Shown piece after piece: positions 1 through 14,381 of a stretch of DNA of 14,676 nt (position 1 is its first letter; each line of letters begins with the position of its first letter). The stretch lies in assembly GCA_029339195.1 (NCBI GenBank), contig JAPTJF010000774.1, positions 1 through 14,676 of the forward strand. Reading direction: 5' to 3'. Under the pieces are notes generated by a model. It saw only the letters and a list, made by a program, of their open reading frames with translations. It was not told where the DNA came from and did no database searches. A program made the translations under genes and the position numbers. The stretch is from Micractinium sp. NFX-FRZ. Lineage: Eukaryota > Chlorophyta > Trebouxiophyceae > Chlorellales > Chlorellaceae.

Positions 1-2
1 AA

Positions 3-518
3 GCGGCGCAAATACTGCGGAAAACCCGTTGACCAAATAGCTGTGACAGATTCCGGCAGCACTCCCGGGCCGCCCTCCACCGTCCCCAAGGCAAGAAGGT
101 GCCCCAGCATAGAACGTCCCCCAGCCTCTTGTGGAGCCAGTGCCTTGCAAATAATCCTGTTTTGGTGCACCCTTGCCACCTGCGATTTCACAGGGGCCTT
201 GAGGGAGTCTGCAAGCCAGTACTGGGGGCCGTCACCCTCCTCCTCAGCAGACCTCGCTAGCACCGTGGGCCAGTTCACCCCCAACCCAGGGTCCCCTGCA
301 ATGGCCTCCCTAAATATCGTCACCCCCTCTCCGTCGGCGTCTGCCTGCGCTGCCAGCTTGGCCGCCGCATCCGCGGCCTCGTTGCCCACCACCCCAATAT
401 GGGCCCGCACTTTGTATATTGAAACACGCGCCCCATGCACTGAGACCCGGCCACAAATTTCTGCCGCCAGGTGCAGGCCGATTTCAAGGCTGCCAAGCTG
501 GCAGCAGAACCCTTGCCA
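3..518 (-). mobile_element. LINE-type retrotransposon ORF fragment: RNase H C-terminal half plus linker, runs off left edge
   Basis: One minus-strand frame stays open for about 172 codons, from the stop at 519-521 to the window edge. It contains YKVRAHIGVVGNEAADAAAK (roughly 360-420), which matches the C-terminal half of the RNase HI fold of LINE elements. The His of RAHIG and the Asp of NEAAD match catalytic residues. After it comes a non-globular linker (QYWLADSLKAPVKSQ, then ESVTAIWSTGFPQYLRR), as is usual before the terminal zinc-knuckle region of LINE ORF2. The N-terminal RNase H half with its DGS motif is not recognisable upstream, so the copy is 5'-truncated or frameshifted near 490-520; a frame change there would restore a plausible AAL-x-IGLHLA helix. 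The 3' end lies outside the window. It sits head-to-head with the reductase gene, about 150 nt from its ATG. RNase H identity is firm; the exact LINE clade is not determined. Confidence 0.85.
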
Positions 519-665
519 TCATCCTGTAGGTGAGCCTCAGCGGTGATCCATCTTCTGGATCGTTTGGAACTCTGCCCTGATATCCCGCACTGTCGGCCGT
601 GCTGTGGGTGAACCGACCCTCTAAGAAGAACCCTCGCCCACGGAGGGTCCCTTGCAGGAGCAACC
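519..665 (+). promoter_or_regulatory. Presumed promoter/5' UTR of the reductase gene
   Basis: This 147-nt gap lies between the last readable LINE codon and the reductase ATG. I see no clear TATA box. The ATG context GCAACCATGC has A at -4 and C at -1, acceptable for an algal start. Part of the gap may still be decayed LINE sequence, so the core promoter may lie inside or beyond the element. Confidence 0.35.
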
Positions 666-5629
<4,964 letters not shown>

Positions 5630-5863
5630 GCAGCGCCCAACGGTTGGTGTAAGCAGCAGCAGGCGAGGAACAGCATCAATTGATGTCAAACTTATGACGA
5701 TGATTGGCATCTGGCGTGGCGGCAAGCCAATAGGGTGGAATCCGCCTTTTTAAGTCGCCATGCCATTGTGGAACTGAGTGTGACAATGGTTGTGTGTTGC
5801 GTCCGGAACACGGGAGCCCTACAGCACCCCTGATGGCCGCACGTATTTATCCTCCTCAACTGA

Positions 5864-5868
5864 TGTAA
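5864..5868 (+). terminator. Candidate green-algal polyadenylation signal TGTAA
   Basis: TGTAA is the known chlorophyte equivalent of AATAAA. This copy lies 235 nt after the reductase stop codon, a normal algal 3' UTR length. Another TGTAA at 5648-5652 is only about 20 nt after the stop and is less likely. Confidence 0.5.
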
Positions 5869-6125
5869 ATTGGTTGTCCCAGTGATGTACATAAGTCTCG
5901 CCGTTTTAGTTGCCAGGTCTGTGACGAGACTGCACGCTGTGGAGATTGCTGCCGCTCCCGCCGCCGCCATCAGGCCGCTGACGTGGCGGTGAATGCCCAG
6001 GTGACCGGAATGCCCACGCGCAGCCATTGGACCACGCCACGCGCCTTTCGGAAGCCCCGGCGCGACAAATTCGCGACATTTTGTTAGGCGACAGGCGGTC
6101 GCGGGACTTCGCTCCGCCACCAGTT

Positions 6126-6167
6126 ATGTGCTGTGGAAGCTCGGACTCTCATCGCCCTGCGCGCTAG
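6126..6167 (+). other. Short upstream ORF in the TTLL leader
   Basis: An ATG-started 13-codon frame (MCCGSSDSHRPAR) ends with TAG 18 nt before the TTLL ATG and in the same frame. If the transcript starts upstream of 6126 it could lower translation of TTLL. The TAG also shows that the TTLL frame cannot extend further 5' without splicing. Confidence 0.4.
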
Positions 6168-6185
6168 GCCCCGGAAGTCGGCGCG

Positions 6186-9100
6186 ATGTCCTGTGATTGG
6201 AGCGAGCCGGGCAGCCCGCAGACCAGCAGCAGCGGCGCCTCGCTTGCAGTGTCGCCTGCCGCCTCCCCAGGCGGAGCGGCAGGCGGGCACCGCCGCTTCT
6301 TGCTGCGCATCAACCTGTCCACCTGCAAGTACCCAGTCTGTGAGTCGCGCACCATCCTGCAGCATGCCATAGCTAAGAGCAGCGAGCGCTCAACATGCCC
6401 GCCTGCCTGTGCCGCCTGCCTGCCCCATCTCGTGCTGCTAAAGCACCGGCCTGCTGCCTGCCGCTGCCTCGGACGCAGTGCGCGTAGTGCAGCGGCAGCT
6501 TGGCTGGATAGAGACGGATGATGAGGATGCTCACGTGCACTGGTGCGACACCAGCGCCGGCACCGAGCGCCTCGTGCGGCTGTCACGGCCCCAGGTGCGA
6601 GTTGCGCCCAGCATCCACATGCTGCGGGCTGCGGCTGGCCACGCCTGGTCGCGGGTTTTGTGTGCAGGCCCCTCACAACAAGCTGGAATGTATTCAAGTG
6701 CCACTGAATTCGGTCATTCAGTTCGGCAGCGGTCAACATGGTTAGGCAATCCGCCTAAGCCGTGCGGTTGCTCTGTGGCCTGCCCGCCCCGCACCCTGAC
6801 TCACACCGCCCTTCCTTCCCTGCCCGCCCACCTGCCTGCTTGCCGCAGAAGCTCAACCACTTCCCTGGCAGTGAGTAAAGGTTTGATTTGTACATTGAGG
6901 GGTATGTGGTGTCATGTGCACCGTTGCAACCTTCGCCCGATATTGGACCCTGTGCCCGCTGTGCGGGCTGTACAATAGTGGGTGGAACAGCAGATGCCTT
7001 GCTGTGGAGGGTGGCTACGTGGGAGGCCAGGGGCGGGCATGGACTTCAGAGTCACCCCCATCCCTGGTGTTCCTGCAAATTGTTTTCCACTACCTCTCTC
7101 TGCAGTGCTGGAGATTGCGCGCAAGAAGGCGCTGGCGCGCAACCTGGCGGCCATGAGGCGAGCTGCAAAGGGGTGGCTTGAGTGGGCCTGCAGGGCGGGC
7201 CTGCAGCTGTGGTGGCAGTGGTAAACGCAGGCGTGCAGCTTTGCACAACAGGCAGCCGTTGACCTGATGTGGGCGCCCATTGCATGCTCATCCTGGGCAC
7301 CACAGCCTGCTGCCTCACTCCTACCCTTCCTGCAGGTCCCTCTTCCCGGAGGAGTACAACTTCGCCCCCCGCACTTTCCTGCTGCCGGAGCACACAGAGG
7401 CCTTCGAGGCGGAGCTGGCGGCGGGGGCAGCGGTGGCAGCAGAGGGGGGCAGGCGGCCCACCTTCATCCTGAAGCTGGACAATGGCAGCATGGTGGGTGG
7501 GCAACGCGAGGCCGTGGTCAATGGGAGAGGCAATGTGTTGGTGTTGTTTGCGTGCTGTGCAGGTGGCGGCAGTGAGGCTGGGAGCACACAGGCAGGCGTA
7601 TGGCCTGCAGGTGCGTTGCGGGCATGGCACCCGCAAAGCACAGCCTGGAGGACAGTCATCCGGCAGCAGAGGGAGGGCAAGCCCTTTCAAGAACTTGCAA
7701 CGCGGAATCGGGCTCGCCTGCATTGCTGCCCCCGCCTCCACGTGAGTGCAGGGCCGTGGGATCAAGCTGGTGCAGACGGCCACACAGGCCGCCAACGCGC
7801 TGCCCACGTTTGACCACGACCAGGTTGGTTTGACCACGACGAAAATGTGGGTGCTGTCGTGCTGTGTGAACAGCGTGCTTTGGGAACTGCAAACGAGCAT
7901 TGAGGGAGGCGTGAGTTTGCATTGGCGCAACAGAGCCCCGGCATGCTTGCTCGCTTTCCGCCGCACAGCCCTGCCTATCCCGCATCCTCCCCATTCACAT
8001 CCTACCTGATTATTTTCCCCCTGGGCCACCTCAGGTGGTCGCCTCCCAGTACATCGATCGGCCCCTGCTCATCGATGGCAAGAAGTTCGATTTGCGCATA
8101 TATGTGCTCGTTCGGTGAGATGCGTGCGTTGCGCAGTGCCAGCTGCCACAGCGCAGCAGTCGGCAGCAGCTTCTGGTGCCCTGCACATGCCCGTCGGTGC
8201 CACGCTGCGGCCCACGCTTCAGGCACAAGCCCCAGGCGCTGCTCTGCACGGCCAAGGCCTGCCCACCTGCCTTCCATGTGCTGCTGCCCCTCTCCTGCCC
8301 CCGCTCCCCAGGTGCTGCAACCCGCTGCGCATCTTCCTGTGCCGCGAGGGCCTGGTGCGCTTCTGCACAGAGCCATACAAGCAGCCAGGCCCCGGCAACC
8401 TCAACAACGCGTACGCCCATCTGACCAATTATGCTGTAAACAAGCTCAACCCGGCATTCGTCTTCAATCAGTGAGTGAGGGACTGCGGGTTACCCGGCTT
8501 GCCGGGCCCTGAATGCTTGGTGGAAGCGTGCAGTTCGAGCGGTGGTGCTGCGCTGTGGCGTTTGGGGCCAGAAGCACGCTGTGAGATAGCTCAACCCGAC
8601 CTGCATCAGCGCGCCTGGTGGTGGGGCGGGGGACTTGCAAGTGCGCACCTGACTCTTGATCGGATTGGGGAACTGGCAGGTGCCAGCTTGGCAGGAGCCT
8701 TTCAGTTTATCAACTTGACTTTCTGCTCTGGCCCTCTGTGCTGCCTGTGCCACTGCCAGGGATGCGGAGAACGCGGGGACTGGCAGCAAGTGGACCATCA
8801 CAGCGTTTGCAGAGTGGATGGCGGCGCAGGGGCACGACTTTGAGGAGCTGTGGCGCCAGGTGGCGCACATCGTGGTGAAGACGGTGATCGCGGCGCAGCC
8901 GATGCTGCAGTACCAGGCAAGCCGAAGAAAGTGGGAGGGGTGGAGGAGAGGGGCGGGGTTCCTGGGACGTGGGGCTTACTAAGGTAGTTAAGTTAGCCTA
9001 CTAAGGTAGTACCCACACTGATGCATGCCGGCACTGTGCCCTGCCAGCTGTGCTGCGCAACCACCCTGGCCTGCCCTTTGAAGGCCTGTTCTGTGTTCAT

Positions 9101-12100
9101 GTGCTTTAATTGCTCACCGCAGTATGACTGTGCCACCAAGGCAGACGACGATGGACTTACCTGCTTTGAGGTGGGCGATGGGTGCATGCCTGCTGTGCCG
9201 GCTGGCCCTCACCTCTGGCTCGTCTGTTCGTCGCCTGACCTTCTGCTGAACCCTGCCCCTGCAACGCCTGGCCATGCTGCCATGCCCCCGCGCGCATGTT
9301 TGCCATCCTGCTTCCCTGCTACTTGTGACCTCTCCTGCTGACCTGCTCTACACCCTTGCTGTTTCTTTCTTTCTGCAGCTGTTGGGTTACGATGTGCTGA
9401 TTGATGAGGACATGCGGCCCTGGCTGCTCGAGGTGCTCCTGGACCTCTGATCAATTGTCTGACCTGCCAGATGGGAGGGCAGCATTGGGTTAGGGCAGCG
9501 AAGGGCTGCTGTATTGAGCTGCTGGAATGGTGGCCAATATAGCCTGCCTTCATGGGGATGCCCACCACCTGCAATAAGCCTCTCTTGCTGAGCAAGCCTG
9601 TTGCAGCCCTCCCGCCTGCTACACTATGCCTTGACATTGCCACTCCGTGCACCGCCTACTGATAGCCCACCCACTCCTGCCCTCCCTTCCCTGCCCAGGT
9701 CAACCACTCGCCCTCTCTGACCACCGACACCCCTCTGGATCTGGAGATCAAGTCGCGGCTGGTGCGGGAGGTGCGCCTCAAATTTCTGGCCGTCTGTGCA
9801 CACCTGCTGCAGCTCTCTCCAGCTCCTGGCGGCCTGCCACCTGGCACCATACAATCACAGCCGTCAACACCGCGTATGGCTCACATGGCAGGAGGCACCC
9901 TGGTCGTTTGTTGCTCTTGCAGTCATGGCGCAACCCTGCTGCCCATGTGTCGCTGATGCAGGTGCTGGCGCTGGCGGGAGTGCAGCCCGACAGGATTCGG
10001 GCGGAGCTGCAGGCGCGGGAGCGCAGCAAGCTGACCCGGCTGTACAACGGGCACGCAGCCTGTGTGGCGCACGCCGGGGCCACCGGGCCTGTTGGCTCGC
10101 CAGGAGCAGCAGGCCTGGGTGTCAAGCCCGCCTGGACGCCAGCTGGCGCCAGCGCGCCCACGTCTCCAGGGGTCCCTGGCATGGCTGGCGTGCCACCGGA
10201 TGCATCTGGCGGCCGCCCCGGCGCAGTCAGCCCGGGCGCTGATAGCCGTCCCGGTGCAGTGAGTCCCGGCCATGGCTGCCGGCCTGGTGCCGTCAGCCCC
10301 GGCGCCCCTGGCGGTGCCCCCGCCAGCGCCTGCACGAGCCCTGGCGCTGGCTGCACCCTGCTGGGACCAGCGGGGGAGGCGGTGCGGGGGAGCCCTGAGT
10401 GGGAGGAGGCTCAGCGGGCGTATGAGGATGCCCACATGGGGCAGTTTGATCGCATCATGCCGCCAGATGGTGACCCAGGGCAGGTGGGTGGGGCAGGAGC
10501 CGAGTTCACGTTGAGGAATGAGGCTGGGAGGGGCTGGGGTGCCTGCCTGGGACAGTCTGATGGCATCATGCCCTAAGCGTGAGGCACCTGCTGACTTTAA
10601 TTGACGCCAGCCGGCTCTCCCCTGCCCTGTCTGCCGCCTGCTTGCCACTTTATGCAGGCTGCGCTGTACGAGCGGCTGCTGGGCGGCGCGCTGCAGGTCT
10701 TCTACCGCAGCACCATGCAGGGCCGCAACCAGCTCCGCCTCGTGCAGATGAAGTGAGGGGGCAAGTGCTGCTGTCAGGCAGTCGTGGTGGGGGCAGAATG
10801 GATGGCAGCAGCTTGGAAGGTTTTGGCTTAGGTCTGAACCTTAGTGGATTTCTGGGGCAGAAGGCATGCATGGCTGAGAGCGAGGGAGACGAAGAGGCAC
10901 TCACCGTCCGGTAATGCAATGCCACGTGTTCATCTCGGGGTGCGCCGTGCAGGGAGCGGCGGCAGCAGGAGGAGGCCGAAGCTGCTGCCCGGCAGGAGGC
11001 GCTCCAGCGGCGGGCCGAGGGGCTGCGCGCCTGGATGGCCACAGTGTGCCAGAAGCACCGGGAGGAGCGAGCGCTGCGTGCTGCTGCTGCGGCTGCGGAG
11101 GCAGCCTCTGGGGATGCAGTTTCCTCAGACCTGTATCAGCTTGTGGGTTCTGACTATGCCCAGGACGGCGGCGGTAGTGGCAGCGGCAGCGACTGCAGCA
11201 GCCGGGCCAGCGGCAGCGGGGGAGGGCCTGGCCAGGCTGCCTGGGGCAGCGCTGACTCGTCAGCCGCAAGCGAGGCGGCGGCAGTGTTGCGCAGCCATTT
11301 TGCATCTGTCCGCCTGGCGCTGCCCTCCTCTCACGGCTTGCCTGCCAGCAACACTCAGCAGCAGCAGCAGCAGCAGCAGAAGTCGGTGCGCAGCCCGGCC
11401 CGGGGTGGCGGCGGGGCTGGCGCCAAGGGGAAGGTGCCACCTTCGGTGTGCGGCCTCAAAGACATGCCCCTCAGCGCTGCCGCTGCATTCCTGAGCGTGT
11501 CAGGAGCGCCCGTGGGTGGTGGTGGCCAGTGCACCGACTCGGCACGCACCATCGGCACTAGCGCTGCTGACCCGCTGCTGCGCCGACCGATGTCGGCAGG
11601 GGCGCGCTGCATGCGCTCCGAGCCTGTGACGATAGAAGCCGTGATTGAGCAGCGCTTGGCAGCAGCAGCGGCGGCAGCATCGCTCACATCAGACACATCA
11701 GAGCCAGCTGGGGAGGCAGGCATGAACCCGCACCGCCCCGGCTCGGCGGCGCTAGCTGCGTGGGCAGCTGCTGCCAGCCGGCAGCCTGGCCAGGCAGTGG
11801 AGGCCTCACCGCCTGGCCACCAGGACCAGCACCGCGTGCCGCTGGCCTGGCAGGTTCTGGCTTGGGACTCGTATGGACAAGTGTCTGGAGGGGTGCCGCA
11901 TGGCGTGGTGCCGCGCCCCGCTAGCAGCAGCAGGTTTTTGGAGCGCGTGGCAACGTTCACCCAGCAGCAGGTGCAGCAGGGGGTGCAGGCCGAGATGGCA
12001 AGCCTGCAGCTGCGCAGCACCAGCGACGGCAGCGGCAGCAGCTGGGGGGCCAGCGGCAGCGATCCCGACTTTGCGGGGCGCTCCGCCGATGGCAGCGTGC

Positions 12101-12912
12101 TGGGGGGCAGCAGCGCCAACAGCAGCGGTTGTGGGGAGGCGGGCGGGCGCGTGGCGACGCCAGCGGCGCCTGGCAGCGTGCTGGAAGCCACATACATCCC
12201 TCCCACGCTGCTCAGCGCGCTGCACACTGTGCGCATGAGCCCACGCTTGCTGTCGGGCCTGCGCAGTGGCCCGTATGCCGCCGCGGTGGCGCAACAGCAG
12301 GCGGAGCAGGAGCAGCAGGCAGGGCGGAAGCCCTGGCGCGGGGCGGGAGCATCCAAGACGACGCCGCAGGCTGGTCAAACGCAGGCGGGTGGCAGCAGCA
12401 AAGCCGCCGGCACCATTAGCAGCAGCAGCGCCGCCAGCCCAGGGGCCCAGCCTGGCGGCTTGGGCCAGGCAGCATTTGTCGCTCCCTGGATGCAGCCCAA
12501 GGCTGGCCTGGAGTTTCCAGGCAAGGCCTCGCCATCCTGTGCCCCGCTGCCGTCTGCTGTCGCCAAGGCCCGTGGGCAGGGCAGCCCAGTGGCCAGGCCT
12601 GCGCCCGGCCCCGCAGCGCAGTGCTCCCCAAGCCTCGCCAGGTTGGGCAGCCGGCCTGGGGCCTCGCCCAAAGCAGCGGGCCCAGCATCCCCCGTGATGA
12701 CGCGCTCTCCCAGCCTTGCCAGTCGTGGGACCAGCGACGGCAGTGGGGTGGGCATTGCCAGCCAGCAGCAGCGCCGCGCCTCGCTGGCAAACAGCAGCAC
12801 AGGCAGCGTGGCCAGCAGCACCGGCAGCCAGTACCGTGCGTCGATAGAGCAGCAGGCGGTGCAGTCAGTGGCAGCCCTCATCAACGACATGATAAAGACG
12901 CGGGGGCTGTGA
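6186..12912 (+). CDS. Tubulin-tyrosine-ligase-like protein (TTLL6/13-type polyglutamylase), 15 exons
   Basis: ATP-dependent amino-acid ligase that probably adds glutamate to tubulin tails. Exons: 6186-6339, 6479-6594, 6849-6870, 7106-7157, 7336-7492, 7752-7823, 8035-8114, 8312-8470, 8760-8916, 9123-9170, 9379-9432, 9699-9770, 9962-10483, 10658-10752, 10953-12912. Total 3720 nt (1239 aa plus TGA), all phases consistent. The TTL/ATP-grasp domain spans about 40-400: KYPVLRVVQRQLGW, KLNHFPGMLEIARKKALARN, LFPEEYNFAPRTFLLP, KLDNGSMGRGI (161-171), RPLLIDGKKFDLRIYVLV (200-217), CNPLRIFLCREGLVRF, HLTNYAVNK (254-262), DMRPWLLEVNHSPS (about 350-363, with Glu357 and Asn359 as Mg ligands) and TTDTPLDLEIK. 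The VNHSPS/TDTPLD wording recalls TTLL6/13. Residues about 410-1239 are low complexity (Ala, Gly, Ser, Gln, Pro), apart from a Gln/Glu/Arg-rich helix near 590-640 and a C-terminal helix ending INDMIKTRGL. The start follows an in-frame TAG at 6165. The exact subfamily is inferred from memory of family motifs. Confidence 0.94.
6849..6870 (+). other. 22-nt micro-exon 3 of TTLL
   Basis: Bounded by GCCGCAG and GTGAGTAA, it encodes KLNHFPG plus one base of Met. It supplies the HFPGM motif that TTLL enzymes have before the substrate-facing helix, so it is required for both frame and fold. Confidence 0.88.
7158..7335 (+). other. Probable GC-AG intron (TTLL intron 4)
   Basis: Exon 4 ends GCCATGAG and the intron begins GCGAGCTG. 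The join gives ARNLAAMRSLFPEEYNF, with two residues between Met and LFP as in other TTLL proteins. A GT alternative (AAAGGG|GTGGCT) also keeps frame but adds five residues (RAAKG) at a place where the family has none. Confidence 0.7.
7808..7840 (+). repeat. Short duplication of the exon 6 end in TTLL intron 6
   Basis: GTTTGACCACGAC occurs at 7808-7820 inside exon 6 (encoding part of LPTFDHDQ) and again at 7828-7840, a 20-nt period that spans the donor CAG|GTTGGT. The second copy lies in the intron and has lost the CAGGT. Confidence 0.8.
8917..9122 (+). other. GC-AG intron (TTLL intron 9)
   Basis: Exon 9 ends CTGCAGTACCAG and the intron begins GCAAGCCG, matching CAG|GCAAG. The acceptor is CACCGCAG|TATGAC. 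The join gives MLQYQYDCATKADDDGLTCF, the expected path to the CFELLGYDVLID block. The intron also contains a 12-bp direct repeat, TACTAAGGTAGT, at 8977-8988 and 8999-9010. Confidence 0.85.
10214..10312 (+). repeat. Three 33-nt in-frame repeats in TTLL exon 13
   Basis: Three consecutive 11-codon units begin RPGAVSPG, followed by ADS, HGC and APG. The DNA copies differ mainly at silent positions, so the peptide seems better conserved than the bases. They lie in the Pro/Gly/Ser-rich linker just after the TTL domain. SP dipeptides could be phosphorylation sites, which is an inference. Confidence 0.9.
10437..10572 (+). repeat. Diverged copy of the exon 13 end in TTLL intron 13
   Basis: The segment 10437-10461 (encoding GQFDRIMP) matches 10548-10572 in the intron at 22 of 25 positions. 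The intron copy reads GQSDGIMP followed by a stop. The donor used is at 10484 (GGGCAG|GTGGGT). Confidence 0.75.
11356..11379 (+). repeat. (CAG)8 polyglutamine tract in TTLL exon 15
   Basis: Eight pure CAG codons in frame give NTQQQQQQQQKS. It is a typical slippage-prone coding microsatellite in the disordered tail and is expected to vary in length between strains. Confidence 0.9.
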
Positions 12913-13554
12913 TGTGGTGTGATGCAGCGGGCGGCAGCCTTGTCCTGTTGAGACTTTACAATACTGACTAGCATTGCCATGATGCGCGTTGGTGCAACCG
13001 TGCCCATACTTGCTCTGTACTGCTGAAAGGCAACACACAGAATGTGGCTGCCTGCTGCTGTTCTTATCGTTTTTACACATAATCCTCCTCAAGCATGCTG
13101 TGTTCAACTTTGGACACACACATGGAAGTGCTGCTGCATGGGGAACACAGTGCAACTGGTTTCGGGTGGTGCACATGATGAGAGTGTGGGGGAAAGTGAC
13201 TGGCGGCATGTGATTGAGCTCCCGGCAAACATCGGCCTTGCACAATGGCCCTTGCACCAGGGCCTGACAGTGCTGGCACCAGACCACAGCCGAGGCATGC
13301 CTTGTCAGCAGCCTGCACTGTCCGTGAGACACACCACCAGACAGGTGCATCTGGCACGAAGCTAGGGGTATCGCCTCATCTCCGCATTCTGTCCCTCGTT
13401 TCCCTGGCGCCCCCTGCTCGTCATATGCACTTACTGCACAGAAAGCCGAGGTCTTGCGCCTCCGCCTGGCTGGAGCCCATCCGCACGGCAGTAACGCCCG
13501 GTTCTGCCGCCCCCAAAATAAAGGCCCCACCTTGGACGCCCCAGCGCAGCCTTT
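12913..13554. other. TTLL 3' UTR and intergenic region
   Basis: It contains the TTLL 3' UTR and the upstream region of the BAH gene. No TGTAA poly(A) motif was seen on the + strand here. An in-frame TAA at 13519-13521 bounds the BAH gene frame. The long minus-strand frame across this region has no recognisable motif and is not annotated. Confidence 0.55.
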
Positions 13555-14165
13555 ATGTCTGCTGAGCAGCAACAGGCGGGTGGGCAGGCCAGCGGCAGCC
13601 ATACGGAGGCCAGCCCTGGGCAGGGCACCACCGAGGGCACCCCAGCCGCTGCAGCCGCCGCAGACCTGGCTGCGCTGGCTGCTGCCCCTGCCAAGGGTCC
13701 GCCGCCAGAGCAGCAGCAGGGCCCAAGCTGTCAGTGGGTGGGAGAGCCCACACGTGATAGCGAGGGCAGGCGCTTCTATGCTGCTTTTGAGGCAGGCGGG
13801 CGGCGCTACGAGCTCGGTGGGTGGGCGGGTGGGCGGGCGGGAAGTGGGTATTGCAACATTGTTTGCTGGCTGCCCGCCAGCTGCTGCGCAGGGTGCAGCC
13901 GCAGCCTGCGTCTTCTGTCCCCGTCTTGCTGCACTGTGTCCCTGAGCAACTGTTTCTCAGGCTGCCTGAGCCTCCAGTACCCCCATTTTGCCTTCCCCCC
14001 TGCAGGTGAGGCGGTTTACCTCGTCCCAGCCCAGCCTGGGGAGCCCCCCAGGGTGGCTCGCCTGGAGAGCCTGCACGAGCAGGCGCTCTCCGGCGACACC
14101 GAGGGCGGCGGCCACGGCGGCAGCGGCAGCTCTGAGAAGTGGGCGGGGGTGCGCTGCTTGTACCG
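13555..14165 (+). CDS. BAH-domain protein, DNMT1/MET1-type BAH, partial (first two exons)
   Basis: Exons 13555-13816 and 14006-14165 are joined at GGT and encode about 140 residues. The second exon ends in TACCG|GTGAGC, so the protein continues beyond the window. Residues 1-58 are low complexity (Gln/Ala/Pro-rich). From CQWVGEPTRDSEGRRFYAAF (59-78) through GGRRYELGEAVYLVP, GEPPRVARLESLHEQ and WAGVRCLYR the sequence follows a BAH fold, a chromatin- or histone-reading module. The WVGE start and the Tyr-x-x-Gly-Glu/Asp-x-Val strand recall the first BAH of DNA methyltransferase 1, while the Val-Arg-x-x-Tyr-Arg end also fits ORC1/EBS-type BAH readers. The ATG is the first after an in-frame TAA at 13519. 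A DNMT1 would normally have a targeting domain before BAH, so the gene could be another BAH protein. The second intron carries LINE sequence. Confidence 0.72.
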
Positions 14166-14188
14166 GTGAGCCCGGGGGGACCGGCAAG

Positions 14189-14211
14189 AATCAATTAATC
14201 AATCAATTACA
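14189..14211 (-). repeat. GATT-type microsatellite tail and TGTAA of the LINE copy
   Basis: Minus-strand reading gives TGTAA (14211-14207) and then imperfect ATTG/ATTA units down to 14189. A simple-repeat tail next to the ORF stop is how many algal LINEs end, and it marks the 3' boundary of the insertion. Confidence 0.75.
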
Positions 14212-14381
14212 TTTCAAGTCCACGGGGAGCCAGCAGCAGTCTCATGGGACTGAGTAGGGGGAGAGCAATGGAGTTTATAGCTTTGATGAAGAAACTGTGC
14301 GAGGCGGGCGCTGGCTGTCTTGGCCAGCCAGGCCGCAGGGGTTGAGATCGAGGGCTGGAAGAGGCTTGCAAATGGGTGCGG

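Larger units (their letters stand above)
5630..6185. other. Intergenic region between the reductase and TTLL genes
   Basis: It holds the reductase 3' UTR, the candidate poly(A) signal at 5864-5868, and the TTLL promoter and 5' leader. I found no convincing coding sequence, RNA gene or TATA box. The overlapping frames have no recognisable protein features. Confidence 0.6.

Noticed and set aside
43..546. 167-codon plus-strand frame at the left edge
   Set aside because: Antisense of the LINE RNase H frame, which has recognisable catalytic motifs on the minus strand.
5648..5652. TGTAA as the reductase poly(A) signal
   Set aside because: Only about 20 nt after the stop codon; the copy at 5864 is better placed.
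7052..8029. 325-codon minus-strand frame across TTLL exons 4-6
   Set aside because: Antisense of exons that encode clear TTLL motifs, and no recognisable protein of its own.
8977..9010. TACTAAGGTAGT direct repeat as a duplicated branch point
   Set aside because: It lies more than 100 nt from the acceptor of intron 9, too far for a usual branch point; noted only as a small repeat.
11355..12356. 333-codon minus-strand frame opposite TTLL exon 15
   Set aside because: A shadow of the low-complexity Ala/Gly/Ser coding sequence on the other strand; the sense frame joins in phase to the TTL domain.
12865..13602. 245-codon minus-strand frame over the TTLL 3' end and the intergenic region
   Set aside because: No family motif, odd Cys/His-rich composition, and it overlaps two plus-strand genes. 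Long chance frames are expected at this GC content.
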